From positions 1 through 39,732 of the IMG/VR virus record IMGVR_UViG_3300048686_000374: DNA of 39,732 bases. One strand, written 5' to 3'. Origin of the DNA: a virus. Numbering within the stretch: the stretch's first letter is position 1; each line of letters starts with the position of its first letter. Below the pieces are notes generated by a model, which was not told where the DNA came from, ran no database searches, and saw only the letters and a program-made list of their open reading frames with translations. This document shows positions 1-7,113 of the stretch, in pieces. Both the position numbers and the translations under genes were made by a program.

Positions 1-1
1 T

Positions 2-814
2 ACGTCACGGCAAATGCAAAATCTATTGTCGCGGCAACAGTCATTGGAAATTGCATTGGATGATGCACAACGTGAGCTGTCCCAAGCTCGAGCACAAGCC
101 GCGCGCTATAATTTGCCTACAGAAATCTCCACACCAGGCGAGGCTGCCGGTGATAAATGGTCACGTAAAGTTGTAGGTAGTATGGGCCCAGGTGGTGAGT
201 CGGTTACTGAAGCTACTCGCGGCTATCGTCTGCAACAAGAACTTGAGAAAACAGGCGAGGCTGCAAAGTTCAAAGCTGCTCGATCTGGTTTGATTGTGCC
301 TAATGCGCCTGAGTTCTCAGGCCAATTCACATCTCCAGTTCAGGAACGTGCGTATACTCAATTGCAGCAGGCACAAGCCAAATTTGAGCAAGCAAGTCAA
401 GCTCTAAATCAAACCAAGTTGGAGCTTGAGCAGTTGCAAAAGGGTCTGACCTCAACACAAACTGCAGCTTCCAAAGCCGGCCAACGTGCTCAAATTCTGC
501 AAGAGATGAACCAGCCTAGCATTATGAAGCGTCTTGGCTACGCTGTCAAAAACTTTCCACTAGGTAGTACCCTTGGTGGTGGCATGGCTGGCTACGAGGG
601 CGTACAAGCCTATGAAGCTGGCCAACGTGGTGATATACCTGGCGCAGTTATGCATGGTCTCTCAGCCACAGGTGGTGCACTCATGACCTTACCCCATCCT
701 GCTGCCAAAGGTGCCGGTCTTCTAATGTCGGCTCCGCCTCTAGCATACGAGCTTTATAAGGGTTATACCGGCGAGTCTCCTCTTTCTCCCGCCGCAACGC
801 CACAACCTAGGTAA
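2..814 (+). CDS. Virion/internal structural protein, C-terminal fragment
   Basis: The reading frame is open from base 2, with no stop before the first ATG at 14, so this is probably the end of a longer gene that starts outside the window. About 270 residues are visible. The middle is a long Gln/Ala/Glu-rich helical region with coiled-coil character (roughly residues 110-170). It is followed by a Gly/Ala-rich, moderately hydrophobic tail that could touch or cross a membrane. It is the last rightward gene before a strong terminator. Long helical proteins with a hydrophobic Gly-rich end in podovirus late clusters are often internal (ejection) proteins; that role is inferred from shape and position only. 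No catalytic motif was seen. Confidence 0.6.
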   Translation, partial: TSRQMQNLLSRQQSLEIALDDAQRELSQARAQAARYNLPTEISTPGEAAGDKWSRKVVGSMGPGGESVTEATRGYRLQQELEKTGEAAKFKAARSGLIVPNAPEFSGQFTSPVQERAYTQLQQAQAKFEQASQALNQTKLELEQLQKGLTSTQTAASKAGQRAQILQEMNQPSIMKRLGYAVKNFPLGSTLGGGMAGYEGVQAYEAGQRGDIPGAVMHGLSATGGALMTLPHPAAKGAGLLMSAPPLAYELYKGYTGESPLSPAATPQPR

Positions 815-823
815 TTCTCGCAC

Positions 824-997
824 CTAGCTTGTGGTTTTACCCCCGTCTAGTACGGGGGTCTTTTTTTCTGCAAAAAGCGTTGCAATGTGCCAAGCTTCCA
901 GCCAAACATTGTAAGGGTCTCTAAGCAAGTCCGTATTTTTGGTCTTGATAAGCAGGCTCATCCATTCATGATACTGCTCTTTTACTTGGTCTTCCAT
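824..997 (-). CDS. Small phage protein, last gene of the leftward block
   Basis: This 57-residue frame starts at ATG 997, with AGGA eight bases upstream, and ends at TAG 824-826. It overlaps the upstream gene by 16 bases, the same spacing style as the rest of the leftward block. The product is charged at the N-terminus (begins MEDQVKEQYHEWM) with a Trp-rich middle (DPYNVWLEAWHIA). Its last 13 or so codons run through the convergent terminator hairpin, so the C-terminus (KTPVLDGGKTTS) is partly dictated by that stem. No family was recognised. The start signal, overlap and non-random composition support it as a real gene. Confidence 0.6.
   Translation of the reverse strand: MEDQVKEQYHEWMSLLIKTKNTDLLRDPYNVWLEAWHIATLFAEKKTPVLDGGKTTS
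839..867 (+). terminator. Rho-independent terminator of the rightward late genes
   Basis: A perfect 8-bp stem (ACCCCCGT at 839-846, ACGGGGGT at 852-859) with a 5-base loop is followed by C and seven T. It lies 25 bases after the stop of the last rightward gene. On the minus strand the stem is followed by AAAACC, so it should work in the rightward direction only. It lies inside the coding end of the leftward gene at 824-997. Confidence 0.9.
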
Positions 998-1215
998 TTA
1001 AGAATCCTTCCGGCGTTGTCGTGTTTTTTGTCGTTAATGGGGTCTTCATGTGCTTCAAGGCTCTCAATACCTCGAGCAGATTGAGCTCTAAACTCGGCCC
1101 ATTTCTTTTTGAAGTGCTCTTGCTCGGTTGGAGGAACCCAACCATATTTGATACGCCAACGAATCGTTACATCCGTGGTTGAAGGCGTGTATACGTACTC
1201 AAAGGGAATGCTCAT
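982..1215 (-). CDS. Hypothetical phage protein, 77 aa
   Basis: The product has 77 residues. Its ATG overlaps the stop of the upstream gene (ATGA), and AAAGGAG lies just upstream, so start and coupling are clear. The N-terminal half is rich in aromatic and beta-favouring residues (FEYVYTPSTTDVTIRWRI), the C-terminal half charged and helical. No domain was recognised. It belongs to the leftward operon and probably shares the transcript of the DUF2325-like gene before it. Confidence 0.65.
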   Translation of the reverse strand: MSIPFEYVYTPSTTDVTIRWRIKYGWVPPTEQEHFKKKWAEFRAQSARGIESLEAHEDPINDKKHDNAGRILKWKTK

Positions 1216-1934
1216 AGTTCAACTCCTTTAGTCGATAACCAACCCCGCAACGCCGTCATGCCCCCATCAATCAAGACGTGATTTTTATAGATTTGATACT
1301 TCTCAAAAACTGCATGCGAGATGAAATTTTTCATCAGTAAATACGCATCAGCGTCAGTTGCAATAGAGCCTTTGGCGTCGTCAGCCGTAAGAAACTTGAA
1401 GTTGTATCGATTGGCGTATTCATGCTCAATCATTGACATCTGATCTTCGCGTAGTCCAATAATAGTAACACGGGGCTTAGACTTGCCGTTTGCCTCGTAC
1501 TCAGGGTTATTGCGCGAGACTTTGAACTCATGCTCTAACTCTTTAACGACTCTGACAACCTCGGTTCTAATGGACGCCGCAATCTTTTGTGCTATGGTAT
1601 CTATTAGATTATCCAAAGAGCCTTCATTCTGAGGCACTGGATGGGCACTGGAGGCCTTAATTTCCGGTTGTATAGGTTGCTTATTGTGTTTGACTTCTTG
1701 AGTGCTTACGCTATACGTTTTAGGAATGGTTGCGTTGGCCAACTTGCGCGCTGCGGCGATAATGTCAGCAGCGTTATATAGACTTGTTTCTGGTCTTTGC
1801 CGATCAGATGGCAGTAGACTTTGCGCTATTCGCAAAGCGTCACCTATTTTGTAGCCCTCATTCAGCTTTTTGGCTGTGGCTGTAATAACGGTGCCACGTT
1901 CTTCTGTCGTCCAGCGTATGCGATTGATAATCAT
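1212..1934 (-). CDS. DUF2325-like phage protein
   Basis: The product has 240 residues. Residues 1-75 contain RIRWTTEERG and an AQSLLPSDRQR stretch that look like a small helical, possibly DNA-binding, domain. Residues 75-150 are a low-complexity linker and helix. Residues 155-240 look like a Rossmann-type domain starting RVTIIGL, with an alternating Asp-rich strand and the string NFISHAVFEKY followed by DGGMTALRGWL. This pattern resembles DUF2325, a small nucleotide-binding-like fold found in phages and bacteria. The gene follows a 38-base gap after the synthase gene, with a consensus TATAAT and the TTGAAAGG leader upstream, so it may begin its own transcript. The function is unknown and the family assignment is by eye. 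Confidence 0.6.
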   Translation of the reverse strand: MIINRIRWTTEERGTVITATAKKLNEGYKIGDALRIAQSLLPSDRQRPETSLYNAADIIAAARKLANATIPKTYSVSTQEVKHNKQPIQPEIKASSAHPVPQNEGSLDNLIDTIAQKIAASIRTEVVRVVKELEHEFKVSRNNPEYEANGKSKPRVTIIGLREDQMSMIEHEYANRYNFKFLTADDAKGSIATDADAYLLMKNFISHAVFEKYQIYKNHVLIDGGMTALRGWLSTKGVEL

Positions 1935-1942
1935 GTTGTATT

Positions 1943-1956
1943 CCTTTCAATGGTCA
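1943..1956 (-). repeat. TTGAAAGG leader motif, copy before 1934
   Basis: Reads TGACCATTGAAAGG on the minus strand, 8 bases before the ATG at 1934. It is one copy of the leader motif described at 15721-15735 and supplies the Shine-Dalgarno. Confidence 0.55.
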
Positions 1957-1971
1957 GATGCTACACGTGAA

Positions 1972-1977
1972 ATTATA
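1972..1977 (-). promoter_or_regulatory. Candidate -10 box TATAAT upstream of 1934
   Basis: A perfect TATAAT on the minus strand overlaps the stop codon of the synthase gene and lies about 40 bases before the ATG at 1934. No good -35 hexamer lies 16-18 bases further up (ATTCTC at 17), so the promoter is tentative. Confidence 0.3.
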
Positions 1978-2758
1978 CATTAAGCAGCCAACGCGAGAAT
2001 GCATGCGAGCTGTCAATGTGTTTATCCATTAACAAATGCGCCTCGTATCTTTGAATACGCGGTGGCGCGTCTGCAATAGGTTGATGCGTTGACTTTTCAA
2101 TGATCTCTTTGAACATCTTCATTCTTGACTCGTAAACATGAAATGAGCCTACGGAGATGGCCAAAGTGCCAACTTCTGCATTGAGTAGGACAGCAATAAT
2201 CTCTTGCAAAAACGAGAAAGTTGGAAGATCATTAGCCATTCCCCATAGAACATCTTGGCTACGCATAATAGCTCTTGCATTAAGACGACCACGGCGTAGA
2301 CGAAACTCAATAGCAATCGTGCAAGGGACATCTTTAGCCTCACTATCCATATGGTCTACGTCAGTCCCATACATAGGTATGACCGCGCGGCGGCTCATGG
2401 GGTCTTTCTGCAAAATGTTGACGATATGTCGTACACCATATTTGCCAAACCAGTATGCGCCATAATTACTATTAAGCTTGCCGTTGACAACGATCTTGCC
2501 CCATTGGGCGGCATGCTCAGCAATGGAGGTATCGAGCGGGTCTGCCTTTATATACCAAGCCATCTCACGCTTGAGATAATTAAGATTAAAGTTGCGACCA
2601 ACAAAATTGTTAAAGCGAACGAAAGGATTAACAGTATAAGTAAAGTTCTCAATCTCAAGAGTACTCTCTCCACGTGGCTCAGATCGAGTTCCACGGTATT
2701 CAAGCGCCTTATAAATAAGGATGAGATCTTCTTCACGATGAATGAGTGGTATTTCCAT
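1973..2758 (-). CDS. Thymidylate synthase-family pyrimidine methylase/hydroxymethylase (possible dCMP hydroxymethylase)
   Basis: The product has 261 residues, starting at ATG 2758 with GAGAG just upstream. A longer frame to 2869 exists, but it only re-reads the upstream gene. The fold is thymidylate synthase: catalytic Cys146 in VPCTIAIEF, phosphate/base residues MRSQD (Arg166, Asp169), Gly173, and SFHVYE (His207, Tyr209). These fall at E. coli ThyA numbering. Position 177, normally the Asn that pairs with dUMP, is Asp (GMANDLP). In T4 dCMP hydroxymethylase the equivalent residue is Asp179, and Asn-to-Asp mutants of TS gain dCMP activity. The enzyme is therefore likely to act on dCMP, or at least not to be a standard TS, using methylene-tetrahydrofolate in the cytoplasm. 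It overlaps the kinase gene by 26 bases. Family is certain; substrate is inferred. Confidence 0.9.
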   Translation of the reverse strand: MEIPLIHREEDLILIYKALEYRGTRSEPRGESTLEIENFTYTVNPFVRFNNFVGRNFNLNYLKREMAWYIKADPLDTSIAEHAAQWGKIVVNGKLNSNYGAYWFGKYGVRHIVNILQKDPMSRRAVIPMYGTDVDHMDSEAKDVPCTIAIEFRLRRGRLNARAIMRSQDVLWGMANDLPTFSFLQEIIAVLLNAEVGTLAISVGSFHVYESRMKMFKEIIEKSTHQPIADAPPRIQRYEAHLLMDKHIDSSHAFSRWLLNV

Positions 2759-3677
2759 AGTCGCTCTCAGTAATGTGATACGGCAAATGCGGAAAGTGCT
2801 GCATATGATATAAAGGTGGTGGCAACTTATATACTTGCACACCTGCATTGGCTGCCCAACTATATGCATTATTGCCTAAAGCAAAAATGCGGCTTGGCTT
2901 AAGTTGGTTAATGAATTTTGCATCTGTTGGAGAGCCAAGATAGTTTTGCGTGTTGATCCAATAGAGGTCTTTCTCAGGCACGCCTTCATTTTCTAATGTT
3001 TGCGCTAGCATACGACTAGGGCCATCATCATCTAAGAAGTTAATGAATGGCACCACAGCTGCAGAGGCTCGCATATTGGTGCGAGGCCCTTTATCGCATA
3101 GCATAAGAATATTGCCTTCCTTAAAGCAACCTCCTCCAGATGCTCGATTGGTAACTGACTTGGCCATAACTTTTTCTAATAAATCACTGACAGTGTCTTT
3201 TTCGTAATCATAGTGCACAATAGGTAAGCATGTATGCATAGGCAAAGTTTCGTATGCCTCATATACTTTGCCTAGTTGCTCAGTTGTGTCAAGGTACTCA
3301 ATATCTTTGCGCATCTTGAAAGTATCAACGCATAGTGCAAACTCTGGTTGACAATGTACAACCACGGCGCCACGAGTTAAGGCTACACGTTCTAACATAC
3401 GATGCCGTGGAGTATCAACACGAGTTACGCCATTGCGATATACCTCGCCGTAGATAGGCTCTGATAGCCAACTACGATCAAGTATGACGTGATCATCATA
3501 GGTTAGTGCCTGCGACATGGATCTAAAGTATGTCTTACACAAGTCTTCAGACGACATGCCGGTATAAGGGCCATGCTTTACGACATTGGTTAACTTTTCA
3601 TGGTTAAGCATTTGCCGCAACTTCTCAGATAGAGTGGTTTTGCCACCACCATCCGGCCCTTCAAGAATTATGATCAT
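2733..3677 (-). CDS. Deoxynucleoside monophosphate kinase-like P-loop protein fused to a uracil-DNA-glycosylase-like domain
   Basis: The product has 314 residues. ATG 3677 is chosen because it forms an ATGA overlap with the stop of the upstream gene and has AAGGG upstream; a GTG at 3686 is the alternative. Residues 1-175 are a thymidylate-kinase-type P-loop domain: Walker A GPDGGGKTT (7-15), the DRSW motif (67-70), and a lid-like Arg/Lys region around 120-125. Residues 188-300 form a second alpha/beta domain with the order expected of the UDG superfamily: LMLCDKG, a PF...G stretch, LYWINTQN, SRIFALGNNAY and a final HMQHFPHLPY. Catalytic residues of that domain cannot be assigned by eye. Fusion to a kinase and coupling to the TS homologue suggest phosphorylation of a modified dNMP, or editing of modified bases. 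Confidence 0.75.
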   Translation of the reverse strand: MIIILEGPDGGGKTTLSEKLRQMLNHEKLTNVVKHGPYTGMSSEDLCKTYFRSMSQALTYDDHVILDRSWLSEPIYGEVYRNGVTRVDTPRHRMLERVALTRGAVVVHCQPEFALCVDTFKMRKDIEYLDTTEQLGKVYEAYETLPMHTCLPIVHYDYEKDTVSDLLEKVMAKSVTNRASGGGCFKEGNILMLCDKGPRTNMRASAAVVPFINFLDDDGPSRMLAQTLENEGVPEKDLYWINTQNYLGSPTDAKFINQLKPSRIFALGNNAYSWAANAGVQVYKLPPPLYHMQHFPHLPYHITESDYGNTTHSS

Positions 3678-4564
3678 GCAAGCCACCCTTCTACTTTTTG
3701 CATCGTTTCATGTAAGGTCGCAACCTTTAGCTTATCTGCTTGCAACCATGCCAAGTATTCTCTGGCTTCGTCGCCCATCTTCTCAATTTCTTTTAGTGTG
3801 TACCCATACGCGGGGTGAATCATACCGGTTTCTTTGGGATCGCTACCGAGTATAGCTCCAGCATGTGCAGCATGTACGTATCTGACACGCCACCATCCGC
3901 ATCCGGCATGTTCATAGGTAGGACAAAGCACGCCTTTATAGGATCCATATTCCCAGACAATCTGAGACTCCAAAACCCTAGGTTGTCCAAGGGACTTTCC
4001 ACCCACGGCACGAATAGGCCAGGTAAGATTTTGTCGATTTGCCCACTCATGTGCGTCTTTAGATAATGATGCGTTATACCACTCAGTTTTTCTTTCTTGC
4101 CAACGTAGTCTATGTACTTTAGGCAAGTTGTACAAAGGCGATGGGTCCCAATGACGTAAGTCATCAACCGGCAGACCCATCAATTTAGTGTCACCCCATG
4201 GAAATAATGGTGCTAACCATGTGCGATTGGTAAGCAATTTGATGTCAATAAAGTTGCCCCATGTAGGCAACAGCTTTTGAAATGACCAATCATCAAGACA
4301 AAGCCAAGCATCTGGCCGTTGTTGCAATGCCCATATAGCGCCATTGACGTTAACTGCGTTATGGTCTACAGGGTATAGGTAGATGAAAACCTTCTGATAT
4401 TCTGAAAGATCCTCACCTGCCCCTACTGCTCGATGGTCAACATCATGCACCAGTCGCTCGAACGCGTTACGCATCAACTCAGGTATTGATACAAACTTTG
4501 TAGAGCTTGCACGTTGTGGATGATTTGTATGCGTCTCGGTGACGCCGGTTATGAGGATCTTCAT
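3674..4564 (-). CDS. Glycosyltransferase-like protein
   Basis: The product has 296 residues. ATG 4564 overlaps the upstream stop (TAATG) and has GGAAGA upstream. It opens with a Rossmann-like strand and turn (MKILITGVTETHTNHPQR), followed by KVFIYLYP (58-65) and AWLCLDDWSF (86-95). Near the C-terminus a conserved-looking block has a Cys/His/Trp/Arg cluster (CPTYEHAGCGWWRVRY, 214-229) and then an Ala-rich helix and Asp-Pro (HAAHAGAILGSDP). The layout resembles phage GT-B glycosyltransferases, where the second domain binds the sugar nucleotide, but no textbook signature such as DXD was found. It sits first in the three-gene unit with the kinase and the synthase homologue, so sugar transfer to a hydroxymethylated base is plausible. 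Family assignment is moderate to low. Confidence 0.5.
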   Translation of the reverse strand: MKILITGVTETHTNHPQRASSTKFVSIPELMRNAFERLVHDVDHRAVGAGEDLSEYQKVFIYLYPVDHNAVNVNGAIWALQQRPDAWLCLDDWSFQKLLPTWGNFIDIKLLTNRTWLAPLFPWGDTKLMGLPVDDLRHWDPSPLYNLPKVHRLRWQERKTEWYNASLSKDAHEWANRQNLTWPIRAVGGKSLGQPRVLESQIVWEYGSYKGVLCPTYEHAGCGWWRVRYVHAAHAGAILGSDPKETGMIHPAYGYTLKEIEKMGDEAREYLAWLQADKLKVATLHETMQKVEGWLA

Positions 4565-4773
4565 TAGTCTTCCAGTTCGATATACCCTGCAGCAACATCA
4601 TGCGCAATATCGCCAGCACGACCGCCTGCATCGATGTATTCTCCAACTGTCATACCATTTTCATATAATGCAAACCGATCTGCGGCAAGCGTATTATTGC
4701 GCTTAGGGTTTTCTTCAACCAGCACTTTAATTTTTGCTTGCTTATTGACACGGCGGCGCTTTACCTCTGACAT
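4564..4773 (-). CDS. Small conserved-looking phage protein, 69 aa
   Basis: The product has 69 residues. The start is set at ATG 4773 because AAGGAG lies nine bases upstream; an in-frame ATG at 4815 has no such site. The N-terminus is very basic (SEVKRRRVNKQAKIKV) and the C-terminus acidic (GDIAHDVAAGYIELED). The central FALYENGMTVGEY followed by AGGRAGDI has the look of a small helix-turn-helix-like or adaptor fold, but no family can be named. It is translationally coupled to the glycosyltransferase-like gene, which makes it a possible partner of the modification cassette. Confidence 0.65.
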   Translation of the reverse strand: MSEVKRRRVNKQAKIKVLVEENPKRNNTLAADRFALYENGMTVGEYIDAGGRAGDIAHDVAAGYIELED

Positions 4774-4820
4774 AGCAGAATCTCCTTGTGTAAAAATAGT
4801 GGTGATGTGTGACATGCGTA

Positions 4821-4835
4821 CTTTTCAATGATCAA
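4821..4835 (-). repeat. TTGAAAGG leader motif, diverged copy overlapping helicase stop
   Basis: Reads TTGATCATTGAAAAG on the minus strand; its central TGA is the helicase stop codon. Unlike the other copies it is followed by a second Shine-Dalgarno (AAGGAG) closer to the next gene, so here it may no longer set translation. Confidence 0.35.
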
Positions 4836-6213
4836 CAGCAATTTCAATTTTATCACGTTGCACGTAATCGCGCACCGCATTTAACAGATTTTGTTGAGTC
4901 TTGTCTTTGCGTTTCACAGCCGAGACAATGGCCTCGTCGATGGTATCTTTTGCAATAATATGGTGGACTACGATGTGATTTTTTTGGCCTTGTCTCCACA
5001 GGCGTCTAATGAATTGCTCATAAACTTCAAGCGACCATGTAAGCGAGTACCAGATAACTGCATGGCCAGAGCCTTGAAGATTGAGGCCGTGGCCAGCAGA
5101 CATCGGGTGCGCAAGTAAAACTGGAATTTCCATGGCATTCCATGCGCTAACAATACGATCAAGTCGATCGCCCACAACCCCAGAACCAATAACTGGGGCT
5201 TGAGGAAAAGCTTTTTGGAGCCTTTCCAAGTCGTGTTGAAAATGGAACCCGATAATGCAAGGTTGGCCTGACAATTCGTCAACCAGATCTTGAACGGCTT
5301 GTGTTTTGGCGTCGTGGATATGTATTGTCTCTTTATTTTCTCCATCGAGATATGAGCCCCCATTGGCAACTTGTTGACATTTCATGACCGCCACGGCTGC
5401 ATTCGCAGCTGTTATGTTGCCATATTGCAAATCAATGGTGAGATCATCCTCAAGGCGCTTATAGATTTTCTTGGCATCCTCAGGTAGATCCACATAGATA
5501 TTGTTGTATGTCAACTCAGGCAAATCTAGATGGTCCAGCGCTGCCATACGAAGAACCTTGCCCTCCAAGGCATCATAGATACGCTGCTCGCCATCAGGTT
5601 TGATTTTCCACTCATAGCCGCCAAAGCCAGATGGATAGAAATACTCGCTCTTAAATCGAGTAATGTAAGGCCCGAATGTAGCCCCTTGGTCAATGACATA
5701 TTGAGGGCCAAAGATATCCAGCAAGCCGTTAGGCGCAGGCGAGCCAGTCAAGCCCCAGCGGCGATCAAACTTATTCAACAATGGCTTCAAAGACTTGTAA
5801 CGTTGCGATTGAGTATTCTTCAAATATGAAATCTCATCCACAACCAATACTTCAAATGGCCAAGGTTTGCCATTGAGCTGAGATGAGAGCCAGCCAATGC
5901 CTTCGTAGTTCATCACATAGATGTCGTGGTTTTGCTTAAGAACTTTATTCTTATTGCCACCATGCAATATGCCAACTGAGTAGCCAGCAAACTGTTCCCA
6001 TTTCTTAGTCTCTGCAGGCCATACAGCATATGTAGGCCGCAGAGGGGCTAGCACCAGCATCTTTTTGCAATGCCCTTTGTTCTTTAAAATACGATATGCT
6101 GAGAGTACGATAGAAGTTTTGCCAAGGCCGGGGTCAAGCCAAAGACCGCCTGAGCCTCGAGTAATGAGGAACTTTACAGCTTCTTTTTGATACTCATGTG
6201 GGTCCCAAAACAC
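4825..6213 (-). CDS. SNF2/DEAD-type superfamily 2 DNA helicase
   Basis: The product has about 462 residues. There is no ATG near the N-terminus. GTG 6213, with AAGGGA seven bases upstream, fits best; TTG 6219 is the other option. SF2 motifs run in order: Q-like DPHEYQKEAV, Walker A DPGLGKTS (residues 27-34), Walker B VVDEIS (about 125-129), motif III LTGSPAPN (about 155), and motif VI RRLWRQGQ near the C-terminus. DEIS in place of DEAH is usual in phage SNF2-type helicases. The enzyme is an ATP-driven DNA translocase or helicase for replication, recombination or branch migration. It overlaps the VRR-NUC gene by 20 bases, a pairing common in phages. Confidence 0.9.
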   Translation of the reverse strand: MFWDPHEYQKEAVKFLITRGSGGLWLDPGLGKTSIVLSAYRILKNKGHCKKMLVLAPLRPTYAVWPAETKKWEQFAGYSVGILHGGNKNKVLKQNHDIYVMNYEGIGWLSSQLNGKPWPFEVLVVDEISYLKNTQSQRYKSLKPLLNKFDRRWGLTGSPAPNGLLDIFGPQYVIDQGATFGPYITRFKSEYFYPSGFGGYEWKIKPDGEQRIYDALEGKVLRMAALDHLDLPELTYNNIYVDLPEDAKKIYKRLEDDLTIDLQYGNITAANAAVAVMKCQQVANGGSYLDGENKETIHIHDAKTQAVQDLVDELSGQPCIIGFHFQHDLERLQKAFPQAPVIGSGVVGDRLDRIVSAWNAMEIPVLLAHPMSAGHGLNLQGSGHAVIWYSLTWSLEVYEQFIRRLWRQGQKNHIVVHHIIAKDTIDEAIVSAVKRKDKTQQNLLNAVRDYVQRDKIEIAVDH

Positions 6214-6481
6214 TATCAATCCCTTCTTTAGAATCTAACACGTACACCGTATGGTCATGATCTCTTAGTTGCTTGTGTACTTTGTCCTGTAGGGGCGTTG
6301 TTTTTCCCCCAGGTTTTTTCAACTCCACCCATAATGTATGTCCACCACGTAAGACCACGATCCGGTCGGGCCACCCTCTCGCATATCGGACATGTAGCTT
6401 TAGTGTTAGTAACTTTCGTTTTTTGCATTGCTGTGTAAAGTATGCTTCAAGGTCGCGTTCGAGTAATGCTCGAGTTACCAT
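6194..6481 (-). CDS. VRR-NUC domain nuclease
   Basis: The product has 95 residues. ATG 6481 is preferred, with a GGGGG tract nine bases upstream; a TTG two codons earlier is possible. The whole protein is one VRR-NUC domain of the PD-(D/E)XK superfamily: ARGWPDRIVV (catalytic Asp39), GGHTLWVELKKPGGKTT (Glu53, Lys55) and the following Gln65. VRR-NUC proteins in phages stand beside SNF2 helicases and probably act as structure-selective nucleases on branched DNA, as FAN1 and T7 gp3-like resolvases do. It is the only Holliday-junction-type nuclease candidate here. Overlaps on both sides show it is co-translated with the helicase and the Cas4-like nuclease. Confidence 0.88.
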   Translation of the reverse strand: MVTRALLERDLEAYFTQQCKKRKLLTLKLHVRYARGWPDRIVVLRGGHTLWVELKKPGGKTTPLQDKVHKQLRDHDHTVYVLDSKEGIDSVLGPT

Positions 6482-7113
6482 TGGCAAGGACCCCCATTGG
6501 ACTTTCTAAAATGACACCACTTGCAACCATGAGATGGTCGTGGCGCAAAGATGTCGTCATTCTCAATCTTGGTAACTCGAGTAGTAACCCATTCTTTAAG
6601 CTTCTCATGCTCTAATCGAGAATATGCTTGCCCTGCATGGCGTTTATTGAGATCAATATAGCAGATCTCAGTGGTAACAGTTTCTACTTTTGGATACTCC
6701 GCCATTATGATGGTGGCATAAAGTTTGAGCTGATCGCTGTAATCCCTCTCTTTACCTGTCTTCCAATCCATGACATGAGCAGTAGTGCCGTCAATCCACA
6801 ACACGTCATAAATGCCACGAAGCCAAGCATCGGCAGCAAGAAAATCTGTACGAGTCCAGTCTTTTTTGACAGCGAATTGCATCTCACTCTTGGCCCCCTT
6901 CTCAATAAGCTTTACAACGTAGTCATTCCAATACTCAAATGGCTCAACCAAAGCTTGTTGCTGGTCAATGGCATTCTCAAATGCTGTATGGATATTTTTA
7001 CCTCGTTGTGCAGCGTCACCGGTAGGCTCTTTGAGACCATCAACACGAGTTAAGCGATACTTGTAAGGGCATTCCTCGTAAACTTTGATGGAAGAGTGAG
7101 AAAAACTACGCAT
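6475..7113 (-). CDS. Cas4/RecB-family PD-(D/E)XK exonuclease
   Basis: The product has 212 residues. Motifs: RGKNIHTAFE with His42, GIYDVLW with Asp103, VMDWKTGK with Asp116 and Lys118, and the QLKLYA box (128-133). Four cysteines fit a 4Fe-4S cluster as in Cas4 and AddB nucleases: Cys15 (EECPYKY) near the N-terminus and Cys197, Cys200 and Cys210 at the C-terminus. The family resects DNA ends to make single strands. Placed directly after DNA polymerase, it is likely the phage recombination exonuclease. ATG 7113 has its last base on the first base of the polymerase stop region. Confidence 0.85.
   Translation of the reverse strand: MRSFSHSSIKVYEECPYKYRLTRVDGLKEPTGDAAQRGKNIHTAFENAIDQQQALVEPFEYWNDYVVKLIEKGAKSEMQFAVKKDWTRTDFLAADAWLRGIYDVLWIDGTTAHVMDWKTGKERDYSDQLKLYATIIMAEYPKVETVTTEICYIDLNKRHAGQAYSRLEHEKLKEWVTTRVTKIENDDIFAPRPSHGCKWCHFRKSNGGPCQW

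Noticed and set aside
2759-2869. N-terminal extension of the TS homologue
   Set aside because: The extra 37 codons only re-read the kinase gene, and the TS fold begins at ATG 2758, which has its own ribosome site.
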